Position numbers and translations under genes: made by a program
From: a virus
Direction: 5' to 3' (one strand)
Length of the DNA: 33,031 nucleotides
IMG/VR virus record: IMGVR_UViG_3300033806_000069
Location: 1 to 33,031 of that record
Shown here: piece after piece, positions 23,755 to 30,642 of the stretch
Numbering within the stretch: position 1 is the stretch's first letter
Layout of the letters: every line of letters starts with the position of its first letter
Notes under the pieces: generated by a model
The model's database searches: none
Told to the model about the DNA's origin: nothing
Seen by the model: the letters and a program-made list of their open reading frames with translations, nothing else

Positions 23755-24461
23755 TTACTAGCGAGTCCGTTTGCAAGGTTTCCGCGGCCTTACTTGCCGC
23801 CCAGAGGTCCATCAAGGACCCGGTCAAGGCGGAGACCAACACCTTTTTCAAGTCGAAGTACGCGGACCTGGGAGCCGTCCTCGAGGCTTGCCGGGCTGCC
23901 CTCTTGCCTCAGGGGATCACGTTCCACCAGTGGACGGCTGACGGGGAGAAGGGTATCGTGGTCCATACCCGGCTCCAGCACGACTCGGGCGAGTACATGG
24001 TCTTCAGCTCGTGCTCATTCCCCGCGACGAAGCCGGATGCTCATGGCGTGGCCTCGGCCATCACCTATGGCCGGCGCTACGCTCTCCTGGGCATTATGGG
24101 GATCTGCGGTGTCGATGAGGACGATGATGGCAACCGCGCCGCAGGCGTGACAGGGCGTAGTGGCGTCACGGACTGGATGAACAAGAAACCTGTCCAGGAT
24201 AGCAAGCAGCCAGTGGACTACGAGGCCGAAGACACCGTCCGCCAATGGCGGGAGGTCCTGGGTACGGTCCAGGACCTGTCCAGGCTCAACCAGCTAATGG
24301 GGGCCTACAAGGACGTTTACCCGGGAGCTCGTGGTCTCGTGCGGCGGATGATCTACGACTACGCTGTCACCAAGGGTTGGGAATACGATACGTCTTCCAA
24401 GACGTTCCGGCTAGCAGACCAGGAAGAGGGCGTGCTCGCTGCCCAGGAGGAGGGCGTATGA
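23751..24461 (+). CDS. erf: ERF-family single-strand annealing protein
   Basis: The start at ATG 23751 overlaps the previous stop, with GGAGAG upstream. Residues ~1-125 match the ERF family of phage recombinases (P22 Erf): TNTFFKSKYADLGAVLEACR, then LPQGITFHQW and the signature ASAITYGRRYALLGIMGI, followed by an acidic DEDDDGN. The family promotes annealing of complementary single strands during phage recombination, often with a nuclease. Candidate partners here are the VRR-NUC protein and the SF2 helicase of the same operon. The C-terminal ~90 residues (from residue ~145) are less conserved and helical. A 236-residue length is usual. It overlaps the following gene (ATGA). Confidence 0.85.
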   Translation: MITSESVCKVSAALLAAQRSIKDPVKAETNTFFKSKYADLGAVLEACRAALLPQGITFHQWTADGEKGIVVHTRLQHDSGEYMVFSSCSFPATKPDAHGVASAITYGRRYALLGIMGICGVDEDDDGNRAAGVTGRSGVTDWMNKKPVQDSKQPVDYEAEDTVRQWREVLGTVQDLSRLNQLMGAYKDVYPGARGLVRRMIYDYAVTKGWEYDTSSKTFRLADQEEGVLAAQEEGV

Positions 24462-24736
24462 CCAGAGACCCCATGAAGGACCATTCGCTGCGCGGCTTTG
24501 GCCGTATTGGCCCCACGGGCCTGCGTATCCTGGCGGCTCTAATGGACCGGTCCAGGCGGTCGCCCATACCGTACTCCATCAAGGAGCTGATGCGTGCTAT
24601 CGGAGTGCGGTCGCCAACCGGCATCATGGAGCACGTCGCGAAACTACTGGAAGCTGGTTTGATCAGGAAGGGCGGACCGCGCCAAGCACGGACTCTCGTG
24701 CCGTGCGCCAAATTCATCACGGAGGATGACCTGTGA
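24458..24736 (+). CDS. LexA-type winged-helix protein without peptidase domain
   Basis: The start at ATG 24458 overlaps the ERF stop. The 92-residue product contains PYSIKELMRAIGVRSPTGIM followed by EHVAKLLEAGLIRKG. This corresponds to the LexA DNA-binding domain (sIrEIaealGlrSpstvhrhLkaLeekGyI). LexA itself is ~200 residues with a Ser-Lys autopeptidase, which is absent here, so this protein could not self-cleave. It may regulate phage genes or compete for host SOS operators; both are inferences. It sits between an annealing protein and the ParB-like gene and is coupled to both (ATGA before, GTGA after). Confidence 0.7.
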   Translation: MTRDPMKDHSLRGFGRIGPTGLRILAALMDRSRRSPIPYSIKELMRAIGVRSPTGIMEHVAKLLEAGLIRKGGPRQARTLVPCAKFITEDDL

Positions 24737-25887
24737 AGCCGTACCCACCGCATCCCTACGCGTCCATGTTCCCGCTGGCTGACGGGGAGCCCCTCTGGGA
24801 ACTCACCGACGACATCCGTGAGCATGGGCTGATCGATGACATCTACCTCTATCAGGGGTGCGTGCTGGATGGCAGACGACGGCAAGTGAGCTGTCTGGCG
24901 GCCGGCATCGCCCCTCGCTATGTGGAGTTCGAGGGGGACGATGCCGCCGCTTTGAACTTCGTGGTGTCGGTCAACCTACATCGCCGGCACATGACTGATG
25001 TCCAGCGAGCCATCGCGGCGGCCAAGGTCTCCGAGGCCCGGGCCGCCATCCCTGTCCAGGCCACGCGGTCTCCGGATGCTGGCCGTATCTCGGGAGGGGA
25101 GGTCCTGGCAGTCGCTGGTAGCACGCCTGGCAACGGCGAGCTGGCCAACCATGACCTGGCTGCCCAGATGCAAATTAGCGAACGGTCCCTCTACCGTGCC
25201 AAGCGCCTGCGGCGTGGCAGCCCAAACCTGCAGGAGGCAGTCGAGGACGGGACACTCAGCCTAGCTCGTGGGGCCGCTCTGGCCGAGGCACCCTTGAGTG
25301 TCCAGGTCTGCGAGGTGAGCAAAGCCCGCAGGCGCCGGGAGAAACAGGCGGCCATTGATGCAGACCTGGAGGCTGGCAGGAACATCCAGGACCGCCTCGG
25401 CCATCCGGTCCCGGACTGGGTGGCGCCGGCGTTCGCACGCGGGCTGCAGCGGTTCCTGGAGATCGACCTCATCCTCTGCAAGCTGCAGCGTGCCATCTCA
25501 GAGCTGGCTCAGATGCCTGGCGGCGAGCACATGGCCCAGTACACTCAGGCCACCAAGAGCAAGTCGCGCTCGACGGAAGACCCAACCAAGGTCCAGACGG
25601 CCCGCAAGACGGAGCTAGTCTATCGCACCAACGAGTTGACAACGCTCTGGCAGAACCTACGTGGCACGCGTCCTTATAGCGTTTGTCCCTATTGCGCAGG
25701 CGGCAGCAGCACGGGCTGCATGGGCTGCGGTGGGCTAGGCTGGATCGAGAAAAGCACGTGGAAAGCGGCGCCAGACACCGTGAAGGCACACCTTGGAGAT
25801 AAGCACGATGAAACTACGCCCCTATCAGTTGGAGGCCAAGAAAGCGGTCTGGATGGACCTGGAGACGAAGGGGAGTACTCTCCTTGA
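24733..25887 (+). CDS. ParB/Srx-fold protein with HTH and zinc ribbon
   Basis: The start at GTG 24733 overlaps the previous stop (GTGA). The 384-residue product opens with a ParB N-terminal-like domain: ELTDDIREHGLIDDIYLYQG, then VLDGRRRQVSCLAAGI and the motif FVVSVNLHRRHMTDVQRA (~residues 75-95). A helix-turn-helix follows (LAAQMQISERSLYRAKRLRR). The C-terminus has a DnaJ-like knuckle pair CPYC and CMGCGGLGW (~residues 318-338). ParB relatives bind centromere-like sites; phage versions also act as nucleases or regulators. No ParA partner is seen, which makes plasmid-style partition less likely. It overlaps the helicase gene by 80 bases. Confidence 0.75.
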   Translation: MKPYPPHPYASMFPLADGEPLWELTDDIREHGLIDDIYLYQGCVLDGRRRQVSCLAAGIAPRYVEFEGDDAAALNFVVSVNLHRRHMTDVQRAIAAAKVSEARAAIPVQATRSPDAGRISGGEVLAVAGSTPGNGELANHDLAAQMQISERSLYRAKRLRRGSPNLQEAVEDGTLSLARGAALAEAPLSVQVCEVSKARRRREKQAAIDADLEAGRNIQDRLGHPVPDWVAPAFARGLQRFLEIDLILCKLQRAISELAQMPGGEHMAQYTQATKSKSRSTEDPTKVQTARKTELVYRTNELTTLWQNLRGTRPYSVCPYCAGGSSTGCMGCGGLGWIEKSTWKAAPDTVKAHLGDKHDETTPLSVGGQESGLDGPGDEGEYSP

Positions 25888-27343
25888 GTTGGCCACCGGC
25901 CTGGGCAAGACGGTGGTCTTTTCCTTCCTGGCCGACGAGTGGCCTGGCAAGGTGTTGATCCTGGCACACCGTGAGGAGCTGGTACAGCAGGCATGTGAGA
26001 AGATCAACATCATCACCGGCCGGAGTGTGGCGGTCGAGATGGGGCGAAGCTATGCGCGTCATCACATGGATTACGAAAACACGAAGATCACGGCCGGCTC
26101 CATCCAGACGTTCTCGATAACCGAACGTCGGGAGAAATTTAAGCCGGACCTCTTCTCTCTCATCATTGTAGACGAGGGGCACCATGCGCCGGCGCGTTCC
26201 TACCGGCGTGTCCTCGACTACTTTGAGACGGCCCGGAAACTGTTCGTTACCGCGACCCCCAAGAGGCACGACAAGTTGGCCCTGGGCACGGTGTGCGAGT
26301 CGGTTAGCTACCAGTATGGTATCGAGCGAGCTGTGCAAGACGGCTGGCTGGTGCCGATCCGGCAATGCATGGTCAAGGTGCATGGGCTCGACTATTCCAG
26401 GGCGCGTACCTTGGCCAAAGACTTCAACCAAGCGGACCTCGAGGCGATCTTACTTCAAGAGGAGCCGTTGCACCGTATGGTGAGTTCGGCCCAGGAGCTG
26501 GTAGGGGACCGGCAGACGCTCTGGTTCTGCGTGAGCGTAGCGCACGCTAGAGCTATGGCGGGTGTACTAGGTCGGTACGTGCCTGCGGAGCGCGTGGCCT
26601 TCTTGTCGGGGGAGACCCCTGCGGAAGAGAGGGCCAAGAAGGTCCGGGACTACAAGGCGGGCAAGCTGAGGCACCTGTTCAACTGTGCATTGTTTTTGGA
26701 GGGCTTTGATGCTCCCACAACCTCGGCTATCGCCATGTGCCGGCCGACCAAGAGCCTGCCGTTGTATACGCAGGTGCTAGGCCGTGGCACACGGCCGCTA
26801 CCTGACGTGGTCGATGGCCTGGAGGATGCCGAGGACCGGAAAGAGGCAATCCGCATGTCTGACAAGCAAGATATGTTGGTCGTCGACTACTGCGGGAATG
26901 CTGGCAAACACAAGATAATCCAAGCGTTAGACGTCCTGGGTGGCCTATACCCTGAGGACGTCCTGGAGTTGGCCCTGGCCAACCAGGAGGAGGACGAGGA
27001 CCACGAGGAACGCGACGTTGAGGCTGCCCTCCAGCGCGCTGAGGCGGAGTTGGCTCTCCTGGGCGAATGCAGTGAGATGCGCAAGGAGATCACGGCCAAG
27101 GTGGCCTACGCCGCCCAGGAAGTGTCGCCCTTCATCCGCAGGCACACCGACAGCAGTGCCAAGCCGCCGCCCGCCTACAACGGACAGGGGCTTGAGCTGT
27201 GCTCCTCCAAACAGGCCGGCTACATCATGTACCTGGCCCGCCGGGCTGGCATGCCCAATTGGAGGATCGACGACGCCCTGCGCATGACCAAGCGCCAGGC
27301 TGGAGCAACGATTGAGAAGCTGAAGGCAATGGTTGATGTTTAA
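25808..27343 (+). CDS. SF2 DNA helicase (DEGH box)
   Basis: I choose ATG 25808 with GGAG at 25795-25798 rather than the upstream TTG. The 511-residue product has an N-terminal Q-type RPYQLEA, Walker A ATGLGKT (29-35), motif Ia LILAHREELVQQA, Walker B VDEGHH (121-126), motif III TATPKR (148-153), and a second RecA domain with LFNCALFLEGFDAPTTSA and motif VI QVLGRGTRP (322-330). These define a superfamily 2 helicase of the type III restriction or UvsW-like group. It probably unwinds forks or recombination intermediates. A C-terminal ~150-residue extension includes Glu-rich helix and a final helix repeat (IDDALRMTKRQAGATIEKL). The stop codon lies in copy 2 of the 28-base element. Confidence 0.85.
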   Translation: MKLRPYQLEAKKAVWMDLETKGSTLLELATGLGKTVVFSFLADEWPGKVLILAHREELVQQACEKINIITGRSVAVEMGRSYARHHMDYENTKITAGSIQTFSITERREKFKPDLFSLIIVDEGHHAPARSYRRVLDYFETARKLFVTATPKRHDKLALGTVCESVSYQYGIERAVQDGWLVPIRQCMVKVHGLDYSRARTLAKDFNQADLEAILLQEEPLHRMVSSAQELVGDRQTLWFCVSVAHARAMAGVLGRYVPAERVAFLSGETPAEERAKKVRDYKAGKLRHLFNCALFLEGFDAPTTSAIAMCRPTKSLPLYTQVLGRGTRPLPDVVDGLEDAEDRKEAIRMSDKQDMLVVDYCGNAGKHKIIQALDVLGGLYPEDVLELALANQEEDEDHEERDVEAALQRAEAELALLGECSEMRKEITAKVAYAAQEVSPFIRRHTDSSAKPPPAYNGQGLELCSSKQAGYIMYLARRAGMPNWRIDDALRMTKRQAGATIEKLKAMVDV

Positions 27344-27365
27344 CCGCGACTCATAGAGGAGCGCG
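27338..27365 (+). other. Repeated 28-base element, copy 2
   Basis: The element reads GTTTAACCGCGACTC, then ATA, then GAGGAGCGCG. It begins within the last codon of the helicase, supplies its TAA stop, and ends 15 bases before the GTG start at 27381. It is the only substantial gap between the helicase and the following small genes, so it could be a promoter or operator for them. The arms CTC and GAG around the 3-base centre, with flanking CGCG blocks, allow an imperfect hairpin. Confidence 0.8.
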
Positions 27366-27380
27366 TCCTGGAGCGTAGCC

Positions 27381-27569
27381 GTGACTACAACCCAACTACT
27401 CGAGATCGTGAAGGAGAGAGGGCTCACAATCTACATACGGGATGGCATCCCAATCCTCAAAGGCCCACCCGCCAAAGCAACAGAGAAACTACTTGCCGTG
27501 TTACGGTTCCATCGTGAACGTATTTTGGAAACCCTTTCCAGAGGAAGCAATGGCAGCAATCCAAAATGA
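27381..27569 (+). CDS. TubC_N-like small protein, 62 aa
   Basis: GTG 27381 has GGAG at 27370-27373. The product reads MTTTQLLEIVKERGLTIYIR, then DGIPILKGPPAKATEKLLAV, then a helix RFHRERILETL. A helix, then a beta-hairpin with a glycine-proline turn, then two helices ending in hR..Il..L is the layout of the TubC N-terminal docking domain, which also occurs as small stand-alone phage proteins. I see no catalytic site. In megasynthases the domain mediates protein contact; here a role as adaptor is inference. The 3' end overlaps the next gene by 20 bases. Confidence 0.55.
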   Translation: MTTTQLLEIVKERGLTIYIRDGIPILKGPPAKATEKLLAVLRFHRERILETLSRGSNGSNPK

Positions 27570-27801
27570 CCTCCTGTCCAATGGTACGGTCATCTCCCGA
27601 GATGAGTTTGTACTCCATTTCCAACATGAGATTGACGGCTGGGTGCTCGACGCGGCTATTGAACACCGTAAAGGTGGGGAATTGAGTTTGTTCTTGAAAG
27701 TCATGCGCAACCGGATTGTACACAAGCTCGGCGTCATGTATGACACAGTGGTTGGCAGTGAGCCTTGCCCTGCCATGCTGCCCATGCGGAAGGCGACCTA
27801 A
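27550..27801 (+). CDS. Hypothetical protein, 83 aa
   Basis: ATG 27550 is preceded by AGAGGAAG (27540-27547), inside the previous gene; in-frame starts further upstream would only read through the overlapping gene. The product contains NGTVISRDEFVLHFQHEIDG and LSLFLKVMRNRIVHKLGVMY, the latter a probable basic helix. It has no recognised domain. Codon usage is less GC-biased than in the virion block. It lies in the same unit as the TubC_N-like and zinc-knuckle genes and probably shares their expression. Function unknown. Confidence 0.55.
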   Translation: MAAIQNDLLSNGTVISRDEFVLHFQHEIDGWVLDAAIEHRKGGELSLFLKVMRNRIVHKLGVMYDTVVGSEPCPAMLPMRKAT

Positions 27802-27815
27802 GAAGGAGCTTATTT

Positions 27816-28139
27816 ATGGCACGAGTAGCAGGCGCGGCGAAAGCCATGTGCGTTATCTGTTTGCAGAGGGTCATCAACAGACCCAAGAAGTTGTGTTCGG
27901 CCTGTTACGCCATACCCGCTGTCCGCAGGAGGCTCAAGGTCAACTTTGGGCCATTAGGGATGAAGGTCCCGACCAAAGAACCAAAGCCCACCCAGGCGTT
28001 GCCTGGTTCTGAGGAGAAGATCCAGGTCCTGATGGCGCGTGTGGAGGCAGGCGAAATACTGTTCCACAAGGACGATGCTTGTGAACGTGTCCCATCCTGG
28101 CTAGCCCGTGGCAGGAGCCTGGTCCGTGACCGAATGTAA
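27816..28139 (+). CDS. CxxC/CxxC zinc-knuckle protein, 107 aa
   Basis: The start at ATG 27816 follows AAGGAG (27803-27808). An upstream in-frame start would overlap the previous gene and has no SD. The product carries CVIC (12-15) and CSAC (27-30) separated by a basic loop (LQRVINRPKKL), a plausible single zinc site. A proline-rich linker (VPTKEPKPTQALPGSEE) and a charged helix (KIQVLMARVEAGEILFH) follow, with a basic C-terminus (ARGRSLVRDRM). Small zinc-ribbon proteins of this kind in phages commonly bind DNA or RNA or inhibit host factors, but no family is identified. The 3' end overlaps the nuclease gene by 14 bases. Confidence 0.6.
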   Translation: MARVAGAAKAMCVICLQRVINRPKKLCSACYAIPAVRRRLKVNFGPLGMKVPTKEPKPTQALPGSEEKIQVLMARVEAGEILFHKDDACERVPSWLARGRSLVRDRM

Positions 28140-28494
28140 GTTCTTAGCCCAGGTGCTACAACTGGCCAAGTTGTACGGCTGGAAGACGTTCCACTGTCGC
28201 CCAGCGCGTACAGCCAACTCCTGGCGCACGCCAGTGCAGGGAGATGGGAAAGGGTTCCCGGACCTCGTATTGGTCAAGGGGGACCGCCTGCTGTTTGCCG
28301 AGTTGAAAGCCAGCAAAGGACGGACGACCCTGGAACAGGACGATTGGCTAGCAGCCCTCGGTGCTGTCCCAGGGGTCTCCGTCCACCTATGGCGTCCTGA
28401 GGACTGGGGCGCCATACTCACGCAGATCGTACCCTCCCCGGGTACGGGGCCCCGGTCCGGCTCTGCCTCCCAGGATAGGGCTGCGTCCTTATAG
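28126..28494 (+). CDS. VRR-NUC domain nuclease
   Basis: I choose GTG 28126, since AGGAG lies at 28113-28117 eight bases ahead; GTG 28108 is less well placed. The 122-residue product is a compact PD-(D/E)xK nuclease: E3, RTPVQGDGKGFPD with Asp46, LLFAELK with Glu59 and Lys61, then Gln71 in TLEQDDWL, and a late VHLWRPEDW. This motif order defines VRR-NUC proteins, known as phage Holliday-junction or structure-specific nucleases. With the ERF protein and helicase it completes a recombination set. The C-terminal tail after residue ~105 is Pro/Ser/Gly-rich. Its 3' end runs into the convergent leftward gene (6-base overlap). Confidence 0.8.
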   Translation: MTECKFLAQVLQLAKLYGWKTFHCRPARTANSWRTPVQGDGKGFPDLVLVKGDRLLFAELKASKGRTTLEQDDWLAALGAVPGVSVHLWRPEDWGAILTQIVPSPGTGPRSGSASQDRAASL

Positions 28495-28710
28495 CCTTTT
28501 AGGCCAGTAGCGGCCTGGAGGCTCCTCCAGCATTGGTGCCACGTCTTCCCAGTCAATCATATGCGGCGGCCCGCAGTCCACGCGTACCCAGGGTTGCATC
28601 CCCTCCTCCGGCAGATGCAGCTCGATATAGATATGAAATTCGGACAAGCCACTCCAATAGCAGCCCTCACGAATCCCCCGGACGTGAAACTTCCAGCCCT
28701 CGTTTATCAT
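28489..28710 (-). CDS. Hypothetical protein, 73 aa
   Basis: On the minus strand AGGAGGGC lies six bases before ATG at 28710, an excellent SD. The product is rich in aromatic residues (MINEGWKFHVRGIREGCYWS, then EFHIYIELHLPEEGMQPW). A strand-turn-strand fold is likely; it ends with EDVAPMLEEPPGRYWPK. No family recognised. It is the last gene of the leftward block and converges with the nuclease gene, overlapping its stop. The 143-base upstream gap with palindromes suggests it may have its own control. Confidence 0.65.
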   Translation of the reverse strand: MINEGWKFHVRGIREGCYWSGLSEFHIYIELHLPEEGMQPWVRVDCGPPHMIDWEDVAPMLEEPPGRYWPKRL

Positions 28711-28853
28711 CGTTATGCCCTCCTTTTACTCGCCTCTCTGCCAAATGGCAGTTTGGGGCCTCAAACCCAGTAAAAATAGGGCTTCCATGCCTTGAGCGTG
28801 AAAAAACTGGTCAGCGCGTTTTGTACCAACTTTGTTATACAAAACAGTCTTGT
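28711..28853. promoter_or_regulatory. Gap with three inverted repeats, operator-like
   Basis: Between two leftward genes lie CTGCCA-AA-TGGCAG (28738-28751), GTTTG/CAAAC arms around GGGCCT (28751-28766), and TTTTGTA (28819-28825) with TACAAAA (28838-28844) 12 bases apart. The last pair flanks GTTATA, which on the minus strand reads TATAAC and resembles a -10 box, but no -35 box is correctly spaced. These may be operators, a promoter for the 28710 gene or a weak terminator. Confidence 0.4.
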
Positions 28854-29180
28854 CTAGCCGATAGCCTTCTGCTGTCGAGTCTGGACGGCGGAGCGGACGC
28901 CCATCGCGAAGCATTCGTCGAGGACGGCCAGGCGGACATGCAGGTCGATCGCGCGCTGGCGGAACGTGTCACGGTATTGGCTGTAGTAGAGGACGCCTCC
29001 TTCTGGGAGTGTGGACAGGCCATAGAGTCGGCCATAGTTGACTGCGGCCCGGATGATGTTTTCCTGACCATGGTCGAGGGCCCCTGGAGGCAACTGCCGT
29101 CGCGTGGGGGCTTCGATAACGTCATTGATGTAGTCCAGAGCGAACTGCAGATGGGTTGCGTCCTGATTGTCTCGTCTCAT
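28854..29180 (-). CDS. Hypothetical protein, 108 aa
   Basis: The start at ATG 29180 has GGAGACGC eight to fifteen bases upstream on the minus strand. The product is helical with many charged and polar residues: MRRDNQDATHLQFALDYIND, then HGQENIIRAAVNYGRLYGLS, YRDTFRQRAIDLHVRLAVLDE and a basic C-terminus. No known domain. It belongs to the leftward block of small genes of unknown role, typical of early phage functions that act on the host, though that is inference. Codon use is less G/C-ending than the virion genes. Confidence 0.6.
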   Translation of the reverse strand: MRRDNQDATHLQFALDYINDVIEAPTRRQLPPGALDHGQENIIRAAVNYGRLYGLSTLPEGGVLYYSQYRDTFRQRAIDLHVRLAVLDECFAMGVRSAVQTRQQKAIG

Positions 29181-29210
29181 GATTGCGTCTCCATGAAAAG
29201 GGCCATGCTG

Positions 29211-29420
29211 CTATTGGGGCTTCTTGCCATGCCAGGCATCCAGAAGAGCCAATTCGATTTGCAGTGCGCCGGCCTTCAGTAGCCAGCGGATCATCCCTTC
29301 CTTGGACAATACCACGTTGCCGCGGTACATGTATTGCGTGCCCACCAGGGTGAGCATGCGCTCGCGCAGCTCTTTGGTAGTGAACTCGGCAACGAGCCTC
29401 TTGATGGTTTCAGTGTCCAT
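29211..29420 (-). CDS. Hypothetical helical protein, 69 aa
   Basis: AAGGAGAC lies before ATG 29420 on the minus strand. The product is helical with two clear amphipathic segments (MDTETIKRLVAEFTTKELRE and IRWLLKAGALQIELALLDAW) around a short strand-like centre (YMYRGNVVLSKEG). No family is recognised. It overlaps the next upstream gene by 11 bases, so the two are probably co-translated. It could be a small DNA-binding or inhibitor protein, but nothing in the sequence proves it. Confidence 0.6.
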   Translation of the reverse strand: MDTETIKRLVAEFTTKELRERMLTLVGTQYMYRGNVVLSKEGMIRWLLKAGALQIELALLDAWHGKKPQ

Positions 29421-29766
29421 GTGGTGTCTCCTTGTTAGCGGCGGGGGTCTCGGCTACGCAGTTCAGCAGGTGTCTTGCGACCTCCATCCAATTTACCTGG
29501 GCCAATGCAGCATGCAAGAGCGTCTCCTGGATGCTTTCAGTGCAGGGGCCCGCGGGAAGAGCCTTCAGGCAGGGGCTTACAACTGCCATGGTCGTATCCC
29601 GTTTCATCTCGCTGGCAAGCGTGAAACAGGCCAGCGTGGCTCGATCGCCGAACTTGGCGGCCGTGGCCACGGCTCTGCCGGCCCAGTAGGCGGAGCGGTA
29701 GTTGTCCAGGAAGATGAAGTCGTGGATTGCTGCAGTCTCATAGTTATACCACCCGTTGTACTCCAT
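29410..29766 (-). CDS. Hypothetical protein, 118 aa
   Basis: On the minus strand GAGAGGCG precedes ATG 29766. The product begins MEYNGWYNYETAAIHDFIFL with an aromatic-rich N-terminus, then contains several helices (WAGRAVATAAKFGDRATLA, ESIQETLLHAALAQVNWMEV). It has four cysteines scattered without a CxxC pattern. No domain is recognised. It overlaps the 29211 gene downstream and the 29744 gene upstream, so three genes form one translationally linked unit. Confidence 0.6.
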   Translation of the reverse strand: MEYNGWYNYETAAIHDFIFLDNYRSAYWAGRAVATAAKFGDRATLACFTLASEMKRDTTMAVVSPCLKALPAGPCTESIQETLLHAALAQVNWMEVARHLLNCVAETPAANKETPHGH

Positions 29767-30016
29767 GGTTCGCCTCTCGTGTTAGAGAATCAGACGTTGC
29801 TTTGCAGAACATAAGGAACCGGTTGCAACTAATCACCCAGACTTCACGGGCTACTGCGGCCCGGTCGCAGCCCTGGGCTATTCCTCTAGCGCCTCCTTCC
29901 CTCTGGTAGGCGGCTTCACACGCCTGCACATGTGCCAGTAGTGCGTCTCTGGCCAGCGCGAACTCCCGATGCGCGGCCTCATGTAGCTGGTCAGTTGTCA
30001 AATTGGACCTTGGCAT
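29744..30016 (-). CDS. Hypothetical helical protein, 90 aa
   Basis: The start at ATG 30016 (minus strand) was chosen because GGGAGACGC sits just upstream; an in-frame ATG at 30034 has a poorer SD. The product reads MPRSNLTTDQLHEAAHREFA, then LARDALLAHVQACEAAYQRE, ARGIAQGCDRAAVAREVWVI and a C-terminal basic segment. It is mostly alpha-helical. No family recognised. It is the first gene downstream of the degenerate repeat zone. Confidence 0.55.
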   Translation of the reverse strand: MPRSNLTTDQLHEAAHREFALARDALLAHVQACEAAYQREGGARGIAQGCDRAAVAREVWVISCNRFLMFCKATSDSLTREANHGVQRVV

Positions 30017-30042
30017 AAAGCGTCTCCCTCTCATGATAGCAG

Positions 30043-30294
30043 TTATCCCCTGACTCTGGTTATAGTCCTGGGCCTGGATTTGGCCCAGGCCCTGGATTTA
30101 GCCCAGGCTCTGGCCCAGGCTCTGGCGCTGGCCTTGGCCACTTCCCAGGCCCTGGCCCCGCCTCTGGCGCATGCCCTAACTCTGGCCCAAACACAGGCCT
30201 TGGCTCTGGCACTACCTCTGGCGCTAGAGGCAGCCCAGGGTCTGGCCCTGGGGCCGGCATAGGCCGACGCCGCAAAATAGGGCATACCTAACAT
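30043..30294 (-). CDS. Possible repeat-derived small ORF, 83 aa
   Basis: On the minus strand a perfect SD, AGGAGGTGA, precedes ATG 30294. The predicted product starts MLGMPYFAASAYAG and continues as a basic, Ala/Arg/Trp-rich repeat (SARAWARAWAKSRAWAKSR). Composition follows the DNA repeat, so this may not be a selected protein. The strong SD is the main support. A related start, MLSMP, is found in two other modules of the same zone (ATG at 30447, only 30 codons, and at 30632). Confidence 0.35.
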   Translation of the reverse strand: MLGMPYFAASAYAGPRARPWAASSARGSARAKACVWARVRACARGGARAWEVAKASARAWARAWAKSRAWAKSRPRTITRVRG

Positions 30295-30449
30295 TGTCAC
30301 CTCCTGGCTCTGGCCATGGCGGAGGACGCCGTGGCAATGGTATGGGACCTGTCGCTAGCAGCGGAGGGCGCTGGCCCTGGCGCTGGCGCAGACTCCCGCA
30401 CGAGAGGCGGCTCTCCGCAGGACAAAGACATACGGCATACTCAACATGG

Positions 30450-30632
30450 TTACCTTCTGGCTCTAGCCCTGGAACTGGACCAGCCTCTGGCGCTAGAACA
30501 GGGTTTAGTCCTGGCTCCGGCACAGGATCTGGAACTGGACCTGGGCCAAACGCCTGCCTTGCCTCTAATCCAGCCACTCCACGAAGCAACGCCAGTCCTG
30601 GACCTGTCCGCGAGCCACGGCATACTCAACAT
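30450..30632 (-). CDS. Possible repeat-derived small ORF, 60 aa
   Basis: ATG 30632 follows AGAGGGG on the minus strand, ten bases after the upstream 137-residue gene ends. The product begins MLSMPWLADRSRTGVASWSG and becomes Ser/Arg-rich (SSSRSCAGARTKPCSSARGW). It shares its first five residues with the ORFs at 30447 and (nearly) 30294. Its TAA stop is two bases before the 30447 start. Spacing and shared starts resemble a tandem gene family, but the low complexity keeps confidence low. Confidence 0.3.
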   Translation of the reverse strand: MLSMPWLADRSRTGVASWSGWIRGKAGVWPRSSSRSCAGARTKPCSSARGWSSSRARARR

Positions 30633-30642
30633 GGTTACCCCT

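Larger units (their letters stand above)
30043..30640 (-). repeat. Degenerate repeat zone with three ATG modules
   Basis: About 600 bases are built from short units with GCCAGAGCC and CCTGGGCC cores (read on the minus strand). Three copies of a longer module, GGTRACMATGTTRRGTATGCC with variants, lie near 30281-30302, 30434-30454 and 30619-30639. One frame reads P-x-P-G strings (PEPGPEPGLNPGPGP), another reads ARAW-type strings. All three frames have stretches of open sequence, so coding status is unclear. It lies inside the leftward gene block. Confidence 0.75.

Noticed and set aside
27338-27365. T7-type promoter reading of the 28-base element (CGACTC then ATAGAGGAG)
   Set aside because: CGACTC resembles the T7 promoter core, but the TATA-like part is missing and replaced by three variable bases, and copy 1 would drive antisense transcription. 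Kept only as one possibility.
28429-28445. GTACCC-TCCCC-GGGTAC hairpin as terminator
   Set aside because: It lies inside the nuclease coding sequence and is not followed by a T-run.
28819-28850. Lambda-like attachment core (TTGTACCAACTTTGTTATAC)
   Set aside because: Loose resemblance only; no integrase gene or direct repeat is present in the window.
28533-29282. Plus-strand frame of 249 codons
   Set aside because: Antisense to three leftward genes that each have strong SDs.
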